Origin: Rhodanobacteraceae bacterium
Lineage (GTDB): Bacteria > Pseudomonadota > Gammaproteobacteria > Xanthomonadales > Ahniellaceae
Assembly: GCA_016708465.1 (NCBI GenBank)
Contig: JADJFT010000001.1
Span: 310,001-374,000 of the forward strand
Length of the DNA: 64,000 bases
Direction: 5' to 3'
The translations under genes and the position numbers were made by a program. Under the pieces are notes generated by a model. It worked only from the letters and a program-made list of their open reading frames with translations, was not told the origin of the DNA and searched no databases. Shown one piece after another: positions 54,975 through 63,998 of this stretch (position 1 is the stretch's first letter; every line of letters begins with the position of its first letter).

Positions 54975-55036
54975 AGCCCGCCATCCGATCACGCCGACAG
55001 ATCCCTCCCCTTCGGCCGGCTGGCGGGCTTCTCTTT
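54975..55036 (+). terminator. Rho-independent terminator after the phasin gene
   Basis: AGCCCGCCA (54975-54983) pairs with TGGCGGGCT (55021-55029), followed by TCTCTTTTTG. The loop is about 37 bases and contains a small secondary hairpin. Read on the opposite strand it lies just after the end of the SDR gene. Confidence 0.65.
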
Positions 55037-55048
55037 TTGTGGTCCGTA

Positions 55049-57031
55049 CTACCAGTGCACGCCGCGCATCAAGGCGGCGAACGCAATCTGCTCGCTAGAC
55101 GGCTTCTCGTCGCGGCCCTTCATGCCCTTGGCTGCAGCCGAATCCGGGAACAAGTTGAACGCGGTATTCATCACCACTTCGTAAGCCTTGGGCGCGATCG
55201 CATTGAGTGTCGCCGCGAAGATGCCGAGGCGGGTGGCAACGCGACTCGGACGTTCGATGATCGCTTTGACGATCAGATCGGCCGCTTCTTCCGGCGATAG
55301 CGTCGGCACACTGTCGTACATCTTGGTCGGTGCAATCATCGGCGTGCGGACCAATGGCATGTTGACCGTGGTGAAGGCGATGCCGGAATCCGAGAACTCG
55401 GCTTGCGCGCAGCGTGAGAACGCGTCGAGTGCCGCCTTGGACGCGACATAGGCCGAGAACCGCGGCGCGTTGGTGAGCACGCCGATCGACGAGATGTTGA
55501 TGATATGGCCGCGCCGCTTTTCGGTCATCGACGGTAGAAAACCCATGATCAAGCGCAGGCAGCCGTAGTAGTTCAGTTCGATGGTTCGGGTGAAGTCGTG
55601 GAAACGGTCGTAGCTGAGCGCGACCGAGCGGCGGATCGACCGGCCGGCGTTGTTGATCAAAATGTCCACACCACCGTGGTCCTTGAGGACTGACGCGACC
55701 AAGTCGTGACAGCTCTTTTCATCGGTCAGATCGGCCGAGTAGACCCAGCAATGACCGCCGGCTTTCTCGACTTCGGCCTTGGCTTGATTGAGTTCGTCGA
55801 CGCCGCGCGCGACGATCAGAATTTTCGCTTTGGTCACCGCCAATTTCATCGCTGCCGCCAGACCAATGCCGGACGAACCGCCAGTGATCATCACCACCTT
55901 ACCCTTGACCTTACCCTCGAGCGAGCGGTCGATGAACAGGTCAGGGTCGAGGTGACGTTCCCAGTAATCCCACAGGCGCCAGGCATAGGTATCGAGCGCC
56001 GCCAGCTTGATCTTCGAGCCGCGCAGTGCACGTTCGGTTTCACGATTGTCGTAGCGGGTCGGCTGGTTGATGTAATTCAGGGCCTCGCGCGGAATGCCGA
56101 GATCCTTGAGCACCGACGTCGTGAAGCGCTTGACCGGCGGCAGGTTCGCGACGGCACCACGCACCATCGGCGGAATCACCGCGAACATGCGAGCGTCGAG
56201 ACGCATCGTCATTTCCGGCGCATGGGCGGCGCGCGCAAACGTGTTCAGCAGTTCGCCGACGCGCATCGGTTCGGGGTCAACCAGCTGGAAGCAATGTCCA
56301 TCCAGTCCGGCTTTGTGCGCGATGTAGTCCATTGCATTGACCACGTAGTCAACCGGTACGACATTCACGCGCGCACCCTCAATACCGATGGTTGGCATCC
56401 ACTGCGGCAGGTATTCACGCATGCGCTTGAGCAGCCGGAAGAAGTAGTACGGTCCGTCGATCTTGTCGATTTCACCGGTCTTGGTATGACCGATGACGAT
56501 CGCGGGTCGGTAGATGCGGAACGGAATCTTGGCATCCTGCCGCACCAGCCCTTCAGACTCGTGCTTGGTGCGGTAGTAAGGATGATCGAGACCTTCTGCC
56601 TCGCTAAACATGTCTTCCTTGAACACGCCCGGATAGCGGCCAGCGGCGGCGATCGAACTCACGTGATGGAAGCAACCGGATTTGATCGCCTCGGCAAACT
56701 GCAGCGCGTGCCGCGTGCCTTCGACATTGACCGCATGGTTGGTCTCGTCATCAGCCTCGACGTCATACACCGCGGCGAGATGAAAGAAATGCTTGATCTT
56801 GCCGGTGAGTTGTTTCTGCTGAGCGGCAGTAATGCCCAGCTTGGGCTTGGTCAAGTCGCCAACGACGGGGATGATTTCGCCCTTGTCGGCACCGAGCTTC
56901 GCGATCAGGGTTTCAAGCTTCTCCAGCGAACTCTTGCGCACCAACGCATAAATCTTGCCGCGGCGCTTCAGCAGATTCTCCAGCAGGTGGCGGCCGATGA
57001 AGCCGGTGGCGCCGGTCACGAAATAGGTCAT
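55049..57031 (-). CDS. Two-domain fatty acyl-CoA reductase (NAD-binding_4 plus classical SDR)
   Basis: 660 residues, the same size and plan as Marinobacter-type fatty acyl reductases that make fatty alcohols. Domain 1 is an extended SDR (MTYFVTGATGFIGRHLLENL, active-site Tyr-x3-Lys in PYYRTKHESEG). Domain 2 is a classical SDR (VVMITGGSSGIGLAAAMKLA, DILINNAGRSIRR, catalytic Tyr-x3-Lys in SAYVASKAALDAF). The former would reduce acyl-CoA to aldehyde and the second aldehyde to alcohol, or the reverse. It diverges from the acyl-CoA-binding protein across 215 bases. No wax-ester synthase is in the window. Confidence 0.85.
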   Translation of the reverse strand: MTYFVTGATGFIGRHLLENLLKRRGKIYALVRKSSLEKLETLIAKLGADKGEIIPVVGDLTKPKLGITAAQQKQLTGKIKHFFHLAAVYDVEADDETNHAVNVEGTRHALQFAEAIKSGCFHHVSSIAAAGRYPGVFKEDMFSEAEGLDHPYYRTKHESEGLVRQDAKIPFRIYRPAIVIGHTKTGEIDKIDGPYYFFRLLKRMREYLPQWMPTIGIEGARVNVVPVDYVVNAMDYIAHKAGLDGHCFQLVDPEPMRVGELLNTFARAAHAPEMTMRLDARMFAVIPPMVRGAVANLPPVKRFTTSVLKDLGIPREALNYINQPTRYDNRETERALRGSKIKLAALDTYAWRLWDYWERHLDPDLFIDRSLEGKVKGKVVMITGGSSGIGLAAAMKLAVTKAKILIVARGVDELNQAKAEVEKAGGHCWVYSADLTDEKSCHDLVASVLKDHGGVDILINNAGRSIRRSVALSYDRFHDFTRTIELNYYGCLRLIMGFLPSMTEKRRGHIINISSIGVLTNAPRFSAYVASKAALDAFSRCAQAEFSDSGIAFTTVNMPLVRTPMIAPTKMYDSVPTLSPEEAADLIVKAIIERPSRVATRLGIFAATLNAIAPKAYEVVMNTAFNLFPDSAAAKGMKGRDEKPSSEQIAFAALMRGVHW

Positions 57032-57173
57032 GGTGCTCCCCTCAAGGTTGGAGCAGCGCGAACGACGTCACGCTGCGATCTGCCGGATACTGGCGCGACA
57101 CGCGGTCGCGACCTGTCAAAGATAGCCATGGGCCTGTCGCTTTCCTAGCCCTTGCGCGCGCCGCGCACTGCGC

Positions 57174-57204
57174 GTTGACCGTTTCCGGAAACGCGTGCTA
57201 CAAG
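57174..57204 (+). promoter_or_regulatory. Promoter with a perfect 14-bp palindrome between -35 and -10, upstream of the acyl-CoA-binding protein
   Basis: A -35-like TTGACC (57174-57179) is followed by the palindrome CGTTTCCGGAAACG (57180-57193) and an extended -10-like TGC-TACAAG (57196-57204). A dyad in the promoter spacer is a classic repressor operator, and the TetR-family gene lies two genes downstream. A half-site GTTTCC recurs at 57211-57216. The reductase promoter diverges from the same region. Confidence 0.55.
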
Positions 57205-57246
57205 CCGCTAGTTTCCTTTTATACCGCAGCACAATGGAGCGCAGTC

Positions 57247-57504
57247 ATGGCCGATCTCAACAAGCAGTTCGAAGATGCCGCGAAGAAAGCCCTGAATCTC
57301 AAGGATCGTCCCGACAACGACACCATGCTCAAGCTCTACGCGCTGTACAAGCAGGGTTCGCAGGGCGACGTCAGCGGTGACAAGCCGGGGTTCTTCGACT
57401 TCGTCGGCGTCGCAAAATACGAAGCTTGGGCCAAGCTCGCCGGCACCGCGCCGGAAGCCGCGCAGAAGCAGTACGTCGATCTAGTAAAAAAACTGGCTGG
57501 CTGA
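57247..57504 (+). CDS. Acyl-CoA-binding protein
   Basis: 85 residues, the normal ACBP length. The conserved YALYKQGSQGDVSGDKPG and FDFVGVAKYEAWAKLAG motifs (Lys-x8-Lys-Tyr and Trp ligands) are present. ACBP binds and buffers long-chain acyl-CoAs. It is uncommon in bacteria but found in lipid-storing ones. The start has GGAG 7 bases upstream. A TetR gene starts 13 bases after the stop. Confidence 0.92.
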   Translation: MADLNKQFEDAAKKALNLKDRPDNDTMLKLYALYKQGSQGDVSGDKPGFFDFVGVAKYEAWAKLAGTAPEAAQKQYVDLVKKLAG

Positions 57505-57517
57505 GGCGATTTCGGCC

Positions 57518-58150
57518 GTGGCGCCCAAGACGCGAGATCGCATCCTCGACATCAGTCTCGCCATGTTCAATGAGCGCGGTGAGCCCAACGTCACGACCAA
57601 TCACATCGCCGACGAACTCGAGATCAGCCCGGGCAATCTCTACTACCACTTCCGCAACAAGGAAGACATCGTCGAGAACCTGTTCGCGCGCTACGAAGAA
57701 AAGATCGACCTCGTCATCGTTGCACCCGACGAGCGACTGCCGAATCTGGAAGATATCTGGCTGCAATTGCACCTGGCGTTCGAGACGATGTGGGAATTCC
57801 GCTTCGTTTATCGCGATTTGGTCGACATCACCAGCCGTAACCGCAAACTGCGCATGCATTTCGGACGCATCCTGAAACGCGCCGTCGAAAATGTCACAGC
57901 GATCCTCAAGGGTTTGGCCGAAGCCGAAATCATGCGCGCCAGCCGTGCCGAAATCGAGGCCACCGCAACCAATGTGATTCTGATCTGTACCTTCTGGCTG
58001 AGCTTCAACACCACCCGTGGCGCCAATGCCGACAAGGGCAACGAGGATCTCGGTCAGGGTATTTTTCAGGTCATGATGTTGATCGCACCGTTCCTGCGCG
58101 ACGCAGAACGCCTGCACCTGAACACACTGGCGAACACCTATCGCAAATGA
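57518..58150 (+). CDS. TetR-family transcriptional regulator
   Basis: 210 residues. The N-terminal helix-turn-helix (NVTTNHIADELEISPGNLYY and HFRNKEDIVENLF) is a standard TetR DNA-binding domain. The C-terminal ligand domain is all-helical. The start is GTG 57518. It is co-directional with the acyl-CoA-binding gene (13-base gap) and likely regulates it, its palindrome at 57180-57193 and perhaps the divergent acyl reductase. Acyl-CoA ligands are plausible by analogy with FadR/PsrA-type TetR regulators. Confidence 0.88.
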   Translation: MAPKTRDRILDISLAMFNERGEPNVTTNHIADELEISPGNLYYHFRNKEDIVENLFARYEEKIDLVIVAPDERLPNLEDIWLQLHLAFETMWEFRFVYRDLVDITSRNRKLRMHFGRILKRAVENVTAILKGLAEAEIMRASRAEIEATATNVILICTFWLSFNTTRGANADKGNEDLGQGIFQVMMLIAPFLRDAERLHLNTLANTYRK

Positions 58151-58180
58151 AAAACCCCGGCCTTGCGACCGGGGTTTTCT
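58151..58180. terminator. Bidirectional Rho-independent terminator between the TetR and phasin genes
   Basis: AACCCCGG (58153-58160) pairs with CCGGGGTT (58169-58176) and is flanked by an A-run and a T-run. It directly follows the TetR stop and precedes the convergent phasin stop, so it can serve both strands. Confidence 0.88.
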
Positions 58181-58203
58181 GTAATCGACTGATGCGGATG
58201 CGA

Positions 58204-58632
58204 TCAGCGGGCGGCGCGGCGTGCACCACCCTTAATTTCCTTGTTCAACTCAGCAACCCGGGCGAGCAGTTCCTGCACGTCGCCCTTCGACGGCACGCCA
58301 AAACGGCCGAGCACGGCACCGACGCGTTCGCCGATCACATTTTCGACGGTCTCGACGTTCTTCAGCGCCTTGCTGCGAATCGGGTTGATGTAACTGGTGA
58401 TCTGTTTACGCACGCTGGTTGAGAACTTGCGGGCATCGTTGTTCGCGGTCTTGACGAACTTGCGGGTGCGGCTTTGGAAGCCTTCGCCTTCCGCGACCAG
58501 TGCATCGATCGCCTTCTGGCCCTGCTTCTGCACCAGCGATACTGCGCCGAGGCTGGCGAGCACGAACTTGCGCGAGGCTTCGTTCGCCTGAACCACCTTG
58601 CTGATCTTCTTGGTTTTGGATTGGGTACGCAT
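58204..58632 (-). CDS. Phasin-family protein (second paralogue)
   Basis: 142 residues from ATG 58632, chosen because GGAGA sits 7 bases upstream; an ATG 6 bases earlier is too close to it. The phasin domain (FVLASLGAVSLVQKQGQKAI, EGFQSRTRKFVKTANNDARK) and the region RVGAVLGRFGVPSKGDVQEL correspond to the first phasin (RVARALGKLGVPGRDEMEAL), showing they are paralogues. It lacks the Lys/Ala tail. It presumably coats storage granules. Confidence 0.85.
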   Translation of the reverse strand: MRTQSKTKKISKVVQANEASRKFVLASLGAVSLVQKQGQKAIDALVAEGEGFQSRTRKFVKTANNDARKFSTSVRKQITSYINPIRSKALKNVETVENVIGERVGAVLGRFGVPSKGDVQELLARVAELNKEIKGGARRAAR

Positions 58633-58769
58633 GGGCATTCTCCGACAACTGTAGCGCCGCGCCGCGACCACCTGGGCCACTGATCCGCGCTTCGCATTCA
58701 CAACGCATAATCCGCGCCGATGCTGGAGCAATCACACTACGCCGTGGCAACGACCAATGTCTGTCGTCC

Positions 58770-60032
58770 TCATTCGAAGCCGTCCGAGAACAATGCACCA
58801 AAATAAGCAACGTAGGCGTCCGGCACGTTGTTCGCATCGACGTGATCAGCCGAAAGCTCGGTGGCGAACGAACCAAAGACGAAGGCGGTACCGTCCGCGG
58901 TCATTGCCGTTCCAAGTGCGGACAAACCACCGCCGCTGCGTAGCGGCAGCGTGCCACGCACCGACACCAGTTCAGTCTTGCCGCGCACCCGATCACGCAC
59001 GAATACGTCGCGCACAGCATTATCGTCCGTCACCTCGTCATCGAGATCACTGGCATCACCGATCCAGGTCACATAACGGCCGTCATCACTGATTGGATCG
59101 CGAGCGGCAAACGATTCGCCGTTGCCAGCCACGGGCGCTGCCGCGCTGACCGATATCAGCTCCATCGTCGGCTCCGTCGTCCGCAAGTAGACATCTGATT
59201 CACCGTTTTCATCGACGCCTGCGGGCACAAAGTTGGAAGCGGTCGAGTTGAAAACCACGTTGCCGTTCATATCAAGCTTGGGAGAAGTGCTAGCGCCGTT
59301 TGCCGTCTGTGCGGTATTGCCATCGGCATGTGACAGCAGGGTGATCGTGTTTGCCGGGCGATCGAAGCGAAAGATGTCGCCCACTCCGTTCGTGTCGGTG
59401 ACACCGCTGATATGCGCCGAACACTCGGAATCGAAGACGATGCGAGTTGCGTCTGAGTTCATGTCTGCATGACGCACGTACGCCGCGCAACCGTTCATGG
59501 TCACGGCGTTTACCAGACCAGCGTTTGCCGACGTCAAACCAGGCGCAGAATTCTTGCGTGTCAGCAGACGTACCGTGCCGTTATCACGATCGCGCAGAAA
59601 CAAGTCGCGACCGCTGAGACTTGAACCATTGCCATCGATCATCGGCATGATGTCTGGCGCTTCTGACGCAAACAGCACGAAGCGCCCATCATCGGATAAC
59701 GCGATCGGATACGAGTTACCAGAGGCCGAGCGCAGCGCATCATCGTGGCGTTGCGATATCAATTCGTTGCGGCCACTACGTCGGTCATACAAAAAAACGT
59801 CCGAGGCGGCATTGTCATCGACGATGCCTGCAACCAGATCAGTGGCCAGCGACCGAAATATCAGGAAACGACCGTCCGCAGAGATGCCAACGCCACTATC
59901 GCTCTGACCGTTGCCGGTCTGCGCGGCAGTGGCATGGTGCGACAACAGCTGCGTGGCGACACGCGGTACGTCGGCCTGCGCCGATGCGAAGAAAAACATC
60001 GCAAAAGCGGCGACGGCAATGCATTTGGACAT
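58770..60032 (-). CDS. Secreted TolB/PD40-type beta-propeller protein with a DGFE tail
   Basis: 420 residues with a signal peptide (about 1-20, KCIAVAAFAMFFFASAQA). It has repeated PD40-like propeller blades (SADGRFLIFRSLATDLV, SDDGRFVLFASEAPDIM, SDDGRYVTWIGDASDL, TADGTAFVFGSFATEL) with Asp-rich turns that may bind calcium. It ends in YFGALFSDGFE, resembling the tails of the proteins ending at 26734 and 61020. The function is unknown; such propellers commonly act as binding scaffolds. Confidence 0.8.
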   Translation of the reverse strand: MSKCIAVAAFAMFFFASAQADVPRVATQLLSHHATAAQTGNGQSDSGVGISADGRFLIFRSLATDLVAGIVDDNAASDVFLYDRRSGRNELISQRHDDALRSASGNSYPIALSDDGRFVLFASEAPDIMPMIDGNGSSLSGRDLFLRDRDNGTVRLLTRKNSAPGLTSANAGLVNAVTMNGCAAYVRHADMNSDATRIVFDSECSAHISGVTDTNGVGDIFRFDRPANTITLLSHADGNTAQTANGASTSPKLDMNGNVVFNSTASNFVPAGVDENGESDVYLRTTEPTMELISVSAAAPVAGNGESFAARDPISDDGRYVTWIGDASDLDDEVTDDNAVRDVFVRDRVRGKTELVSVRGTLPLRSGGGLSALGTAMTADGTAFVFGSFATELSADHVDANNVPDAYVAYFGALFSDGFE

Positions 60033-60160
60033 TGTGAATTCCGACTGGGATCAACTCCTAATGTAGTCGATGGTGAGGTAGCTGTGGGATGACAGGCGAC
60101 CAAGCAGCTTGTCGGACAGGCAGGATTGCAGGATGCTCACGCAATCCATGGGAGAACACG

Positions 60161-61009
60161 ATGGCAGCGAAGAAATGGGCAGCGTTTCCACACGCAAACA
60201 AGGCCTTTGATTACAGCGGCGACAAGTTGCACAAACACTGGGCCAAGCTACACCTTGGCGACCAAGAACCGTTTCCAGATGATGCGCATGTCGGCAAGCT
60301 GATCAAGGGCAATGCCAAGCTTGGCAAGACGGCAGATGCCGGGAATATCGCAGCGCAACTTCAGGAAGGCTGGAGCGCCTATCACGCCGGCGAATTCCAG
60401 CATGCTTTCGAGCTCGGGAATGCGCTCGGCGCTCTTGGCGCGGTGCTGGCCAACAAGTCGATTGGCATCCATGCGGTCTATCTCATCGACGACGAAAAGG
60501 AAAAGTTGAAGCGTTTCGAGGATGTTGGCCAACGCGCCGAACTGGCCATGGCGGCGCTGCCGAAGGAAGCCAACAGTCATTACTTTCGTGCCTTTGGGCT
60601 CGGTCGCTACAGCCAACTCATCTCGATCGCGAAGGCGCTGTCGCAGGGGCTGGCCAGCAAGGTCAAGGAAAGCCTTGATGCAACGCTGAAGATCGCCCCC
60701 AAGCATGCGGAAGCGCACACGGCACTTGGTCTCTATCACGCCGAAATCGTTGGCAAGATTGGCGGCATGATCGCCAGCTTGACCTATGGCGCCAAGGCCG
60801 CATCGACCGACGAGCACTGCAAGTTGGCGATCAAGCTCACGCCCGAATCACCGATCGCATTGATCGAATATGCCAACGCACTGATGCTGATCCACGGCGA
60901 CAAGAAAGAGGATGAGGCCGCCGCACTTTATGCGAAGGCGATCAAGCTCAAGCCACACGATGCCATGGAAGCACTCGACATCGCCCATGCCAAAGCGCAA
61001 ATGGAATAA
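60161..61009 (+). CDS. TPR-like cytoplasmic protein of unknown function
   Basis: 282 residues beginning MAAKKWAAFPHANKAF, with GGGAGAA upstream and no signal peptide. Helical repeats of TPR type are visible (AYHAGEFQHAFELGNALGAL, EAHTALGLYHAEIVGKIGGM, ALYAKAIKLKPHDAMEALDI). I recognise no enzymatic motif. It is flanked on both sides by minus-strand genes for secreted DGFE-tailed proteins, so it forms a single-gene plus-strand unit. Confidence 0.7.
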   Translation: MAAKKWAAFPHANKAFDYSGDKLHKHWAKLHLGDQEPFPDDAHVGKLIKGNAKLGKTADAGNIAAQLQEGWSAYHAGEFQHAFELGNALGALGAVLANKSIGIHAVYLIDDEKEKLKRFEDVGQRAELAMAALPKEANSHYFRAFGLGRYSQLISIAKALSQGLASKVKESLDATLKIAPKHAEAHTALGLYHAEIVGKIGGMIASLTYGAKAASTDEHCKLAIKLTPESPIALIEYANALMLIHGDKKEDEAAALYAKAIKLKPHDAMEALDIAHAKAQME

Positions 61010-61019
61010 CCCATCCGGT

Positions 61020-63998
61020 TCAGGTCTCGAAGCCGTCCCCAAAGATCGCCGACTGATCCGATTGATGGTCGATCTGCGGCGCGGTCGCAGCATTGAAGTT
61101 GCCGTCACCTGAATAATTGGCGTCGACGGTCTGCGCACCGGCCGTTGTGAACGTGAGATCGCAGCTTGTCGCCGGCAAGACGATCACGCAACCGGCGGAA
61201 TGAGTGGCGCTGACGATGATGCTGCCACTTGCAACGCCCGCGCCCGGCGCCTGCGGCAGCAACGTGGCGCTGATCGTGACCGGACTGCCCTGGAAGGCCG
61301 GATCCGGGGTGTCGGTGATCGCCACACTGGTATCGGCCTTGTTCACGGTGTGGGCGTCGTTGCCACTGCTGCCGCCATAGACCGAATCACCCGAATACAC
61401 TGCAGACAGTGCATGGCTTCCGACGCTCAAGGAAGTCAAAGCAAGTGTGGCGACGCCACCGCTCAACACTGTCGTTCCGAGTACCGATGCGCCATCGTGG
61501 AAGGTGACACTGCCGGTGGCTGTACCGGAGCCACCAGACACCGTCGCCGTCAGCATCGTGCCCTGCCCGAATACGCTCGGATCATTGCTCGAACTCAAGC
61601 TCGTGGTTGTGGGCGGCAATGGCGTGCACGCCTTGACGACAACATCATCGACGTACCAGCCCTCCGTCGCCATCGCACCATCGGTACCGAGAAGGAACCT
61701 TAGTTTCAAGGTGTTGCCGCCCTGGTTACCGAGCTGGGCGACGACCGGATGCTGCGTCAGTGCCGAACCACACCAGACCGATCGCCCGACGCCCAACGGA
61801 TTGTCGATGGCCATCGAATTGATGGTGCGCGTATAGCCATCCATACGAAGGCTGGCATTTGGCAGTGGTGCAAAGCTGCTGCCGTTGTTGGTCGATAGAT
61901 CAAGCGTCGCACCATCCCAGCAATCTGCAGGACTGTTCTGCTCAATGTTATAGGCGTGCGAAAACTGCAGGATGGTGCTGGTCGCGCCAACAGGGATCAC
62001 CAGTGACGGCGTGTCGAGCCGTTGCTCGGTCGAGGTCGCGCTGTCGTTGCCAAACCAGGAATGTGTCGGGCTGGCTGGACGGGTGGTCGTCACCGACCAA
62101 CCGGGTTGGCCCTGCGCCGGCAACTCCGCAACCGTCCATCCGACCTGCTCCGGTTCGATGGTGTCGCTGAACACCGTCGTGGTGGCTGTGCCGACCGGGC
62201 ATTGTGCGGGGTCAGGCCGCGTCGTCAACGTGCGAACGGAAGACCAAGTGCCAGCGCCGCAATCCCCATTCACCTGCTGCACGCGCCAGTAGTACTCGGT
62301 GTTGAAGGACAACGCCGTCGTAGGCACGTGACTCAGTTCGGCCACAGTCGCCGAGTAGACGATGTTGGTGAAGCCATTGTCGGTGGCAACCTGGAGCAAA
62401 AATTGTGTGGTACTGCCGGTGGCGCTCCACGAGAAAGTTGGTGTGGGAACGACATCGAGCATCGCATCACCCGGCGACAACAGTTGAATGTCACCCGCCT
62501 TGAGTGACAAGCGCACATCAAACTCTTTGGTCAATGCTCCCGACGTTGCGATCAGCGGAATCAAAAAACTGCCGGCCGAAGCACCCGCACTGATGTTCAT
62601 GCTGCCGATACTCGTACCCGGAACGACAAGCGTCGATGGCGCGAAGCTGCCGCTCACGCCAGTCGGCAGCGTGCCGAACTGAAGATTGACACTGCCGATG
62701 AACCCATTTTGTGCGAGTGCATCGAGGTCGATGTTGACCGTCTGCGGCAAATTCAACAGGCAGGCCGACAGCTGGATATCAGCCGAATTCAGCATGAATT
62801 GCGGCGCACCGCAGCGGTCATGGCGCGTGCCGGCAATGCGCGTGGTCCAGCTACCGCCACTGACGTACTCACCAGTGAACCAAAACGTACAGCCATCGGC
62901 CGGATCGACATTCATCGCGTGGTAGTCGCCCCAGCGTTCGCCGGGCTGCGACCCAGTACCGGCGATGAAACTACCTTCGCCGGTGGTCATGACATCCACC
63001 GGGTCGCCGTCTAGTCGACCAATAAAACGCAATCCAGCCGGCACGCCGGTGTTGTTCGGCACCGCGTGGCTGCTGTCGCGCACTGCGCTGTAGCCCAATC
63101 CGATATTGCCGTTTTGGTCGACCGCGATCGCGCCCATCCAGCGGTCGACAAAATCGCCCAGCGCCACAGTGCCTTCCTGATACAACTGCCAAGGCGCCGT
63201 CACACCGCCGGTGCGACGCAGTTCAAACCAGCGCACGCCGCCGGTATCGGCACCGTCGATGTCGGTGGTCAGGTTGCCGACGACTTGCTCGAAACTGCCG
63301 TAGGAACGATAGGCCGGGCGGAACATCACTTGTTCGCGCAGCGGATCGAGTTTCTGGCCCGAGGGTTGCGCGAATGCATTGAACGAAGAAAGTCCATTGA
63401 TGTCGGAGCTGAACTCCGCGACCGGCACGCCGATCGGACCGGCCAGCGTCGAATTGGCCGGTGTGGTCCAGTCGATATCGAGTTCGAACAATTCCAGTCG
63501 GTCGCCATTGGCATCATTCGCGCCCGGATCATGTACTTCGTCGTCACGATGGCGCACGAATACCCCGGGCGCACCACTGGGCGGTAGGTTTATACCGTCG
63601 AGGTCAACCGGTTGCAGTACTTGAAAGCCGAATCCCGGAAGTTCCGGCGCGACAAAACGCTGCGTCGCAATCGGCAATCCCGCCAGCATTCTGTTCCGGT
63701 CGAACGCGTAAATTTCAGCACCGGTCGCCGGCTCGTTGGTACCGACGTAATACGCATCCGGCCACACCCCATACTTTGGGTAATCTGGAAACTGCGGTGC
63801 CTGCACGACATAGCGCGTCCAGGTTTGTGCAATGGCGGGGTCTGCGAACTGGCTGATGTAGACGCACAGGCTACGGCCAGCATTCGTCGAAAATTCTGTC
63901 AGCAGCCAGCGGTTGGCCAATTCGTCGAACAGGATGATCGGATCACCGTAACCGTTCGCACATGCGCCGCCCGCTGCCAGCACTTCCATGCTCAAGGT
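61020..63998 (-). CDS. Large exported multidomain protein with Ig-like repeats and a DGFE tail (N terminus beyond the window)
   Basis: The frame runs off the right edge, so the start and signal peptide are not seen; about 992 codons are present. The N-terminal 400 residues look beta-rich (ENRLLTEFSTNAGRSL-like segments, RWGDYHAMNVDPADGCTFWF). A fibronectin-like region (FLLQVATDNGFTNIVYSATV, YYWRVQQVNGDCGAGTW), a jelly-roll-like region and two bacterial Ig-like (Big_3 type) repeats (SVTFHDGASVLGTTVLSGGV and the later TDTPDPAFQGSPVTISATLL) follow. It ends SAIFGDGFET. Adhesion or extracellular carbohydrate binding is a plausible but unproven role. Confidence 0.72.
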   Translation of the reverse strand, partial: TLSMEVLAAGGACANGYGDPIILFDELANRWLLTEFSTNAGRSLCVYISQFADPAIAQTWTRYVVQAPQFPDYPKYGVWPDAYYVGTNEPATGAEIYAFDRNRMLAGLPIATQRFVAPELPGFGFQVLQPVDLDGINLPPSGAPGVFVRHRDDEVHDPGANDANGDRLELFELDIDWTTPANSTLAGPIGVPVAEFSSDINGLSSFNAFAQPSGQKLDPLREQVMFRPAYRSYGSFEQVVGNLTTDIDGADTGGVRWFELRRTGGVTAPWQLYQEGTVALGDFVDRWMGAIAVDQNGNIGLGYSAVRDSSHAVPNNTGVPAGLRFIGRLDGDPVDVMTTGEGSFIAGTGSQPGERWGDYHAMNVDPADGCTFWFTGEYVSGGSWTTRIAGTRHDRCGAPQFMLNSADIQLSACLLNLPQTVNIDLDALAQNGFIGSVNLQFGTLPTGVSGSFAPSTLVVPGTSIGSMNISAGASAGSFLIPLIATSGALTKEFDVRLSLKAGDIQLLSPGDAMLDVVPTPTFSWSATGSTTQFLLQVATDNGFTNIVYSATVAELSHVPTTALSFNTEYYWRVQQVNGDCGAGTWSSVRTLTTRPDPAQCPVGTATTTVFSDTIEPEQVGWTVAELPAQGQPGWSVTTTRPASPTHSWFGNDSATSTEQRLDTPSLVIPVGATSTILQFSHAYNIEQNSPADCWDGATLDLSTNNGSSFAPLPNASLRMDGYTRTINSMAIDNPLGVGRSVWCGSALTQHPVVAQLGNQGGNTLKLRFLLGTDGAMATEGWYVDDVVVKACTPLPPTTTSLSSSNDPSVFGQGTMLTATVSGGSGTATGSVTFHDGASVLGTTVLSGGVATLALTSLSVGSHALSAVYSGDSVYGGSSGNDAHTVNKADTSVAITDTPDPAFQGSPVTISATLLPQAPGAGVASGSIIVSATHSAGCVIVLPATSCDLTFTTAGAQTVDANYSGDGNFNAATAPQIDHQSDQSAIFGDGFET

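Noticed and set aside
55706..57148. 480-codon open frame antisense to the acyl reductase
   Set aside because: Shadow of a GC-rich gene; its translation shows no recognisable protein features.
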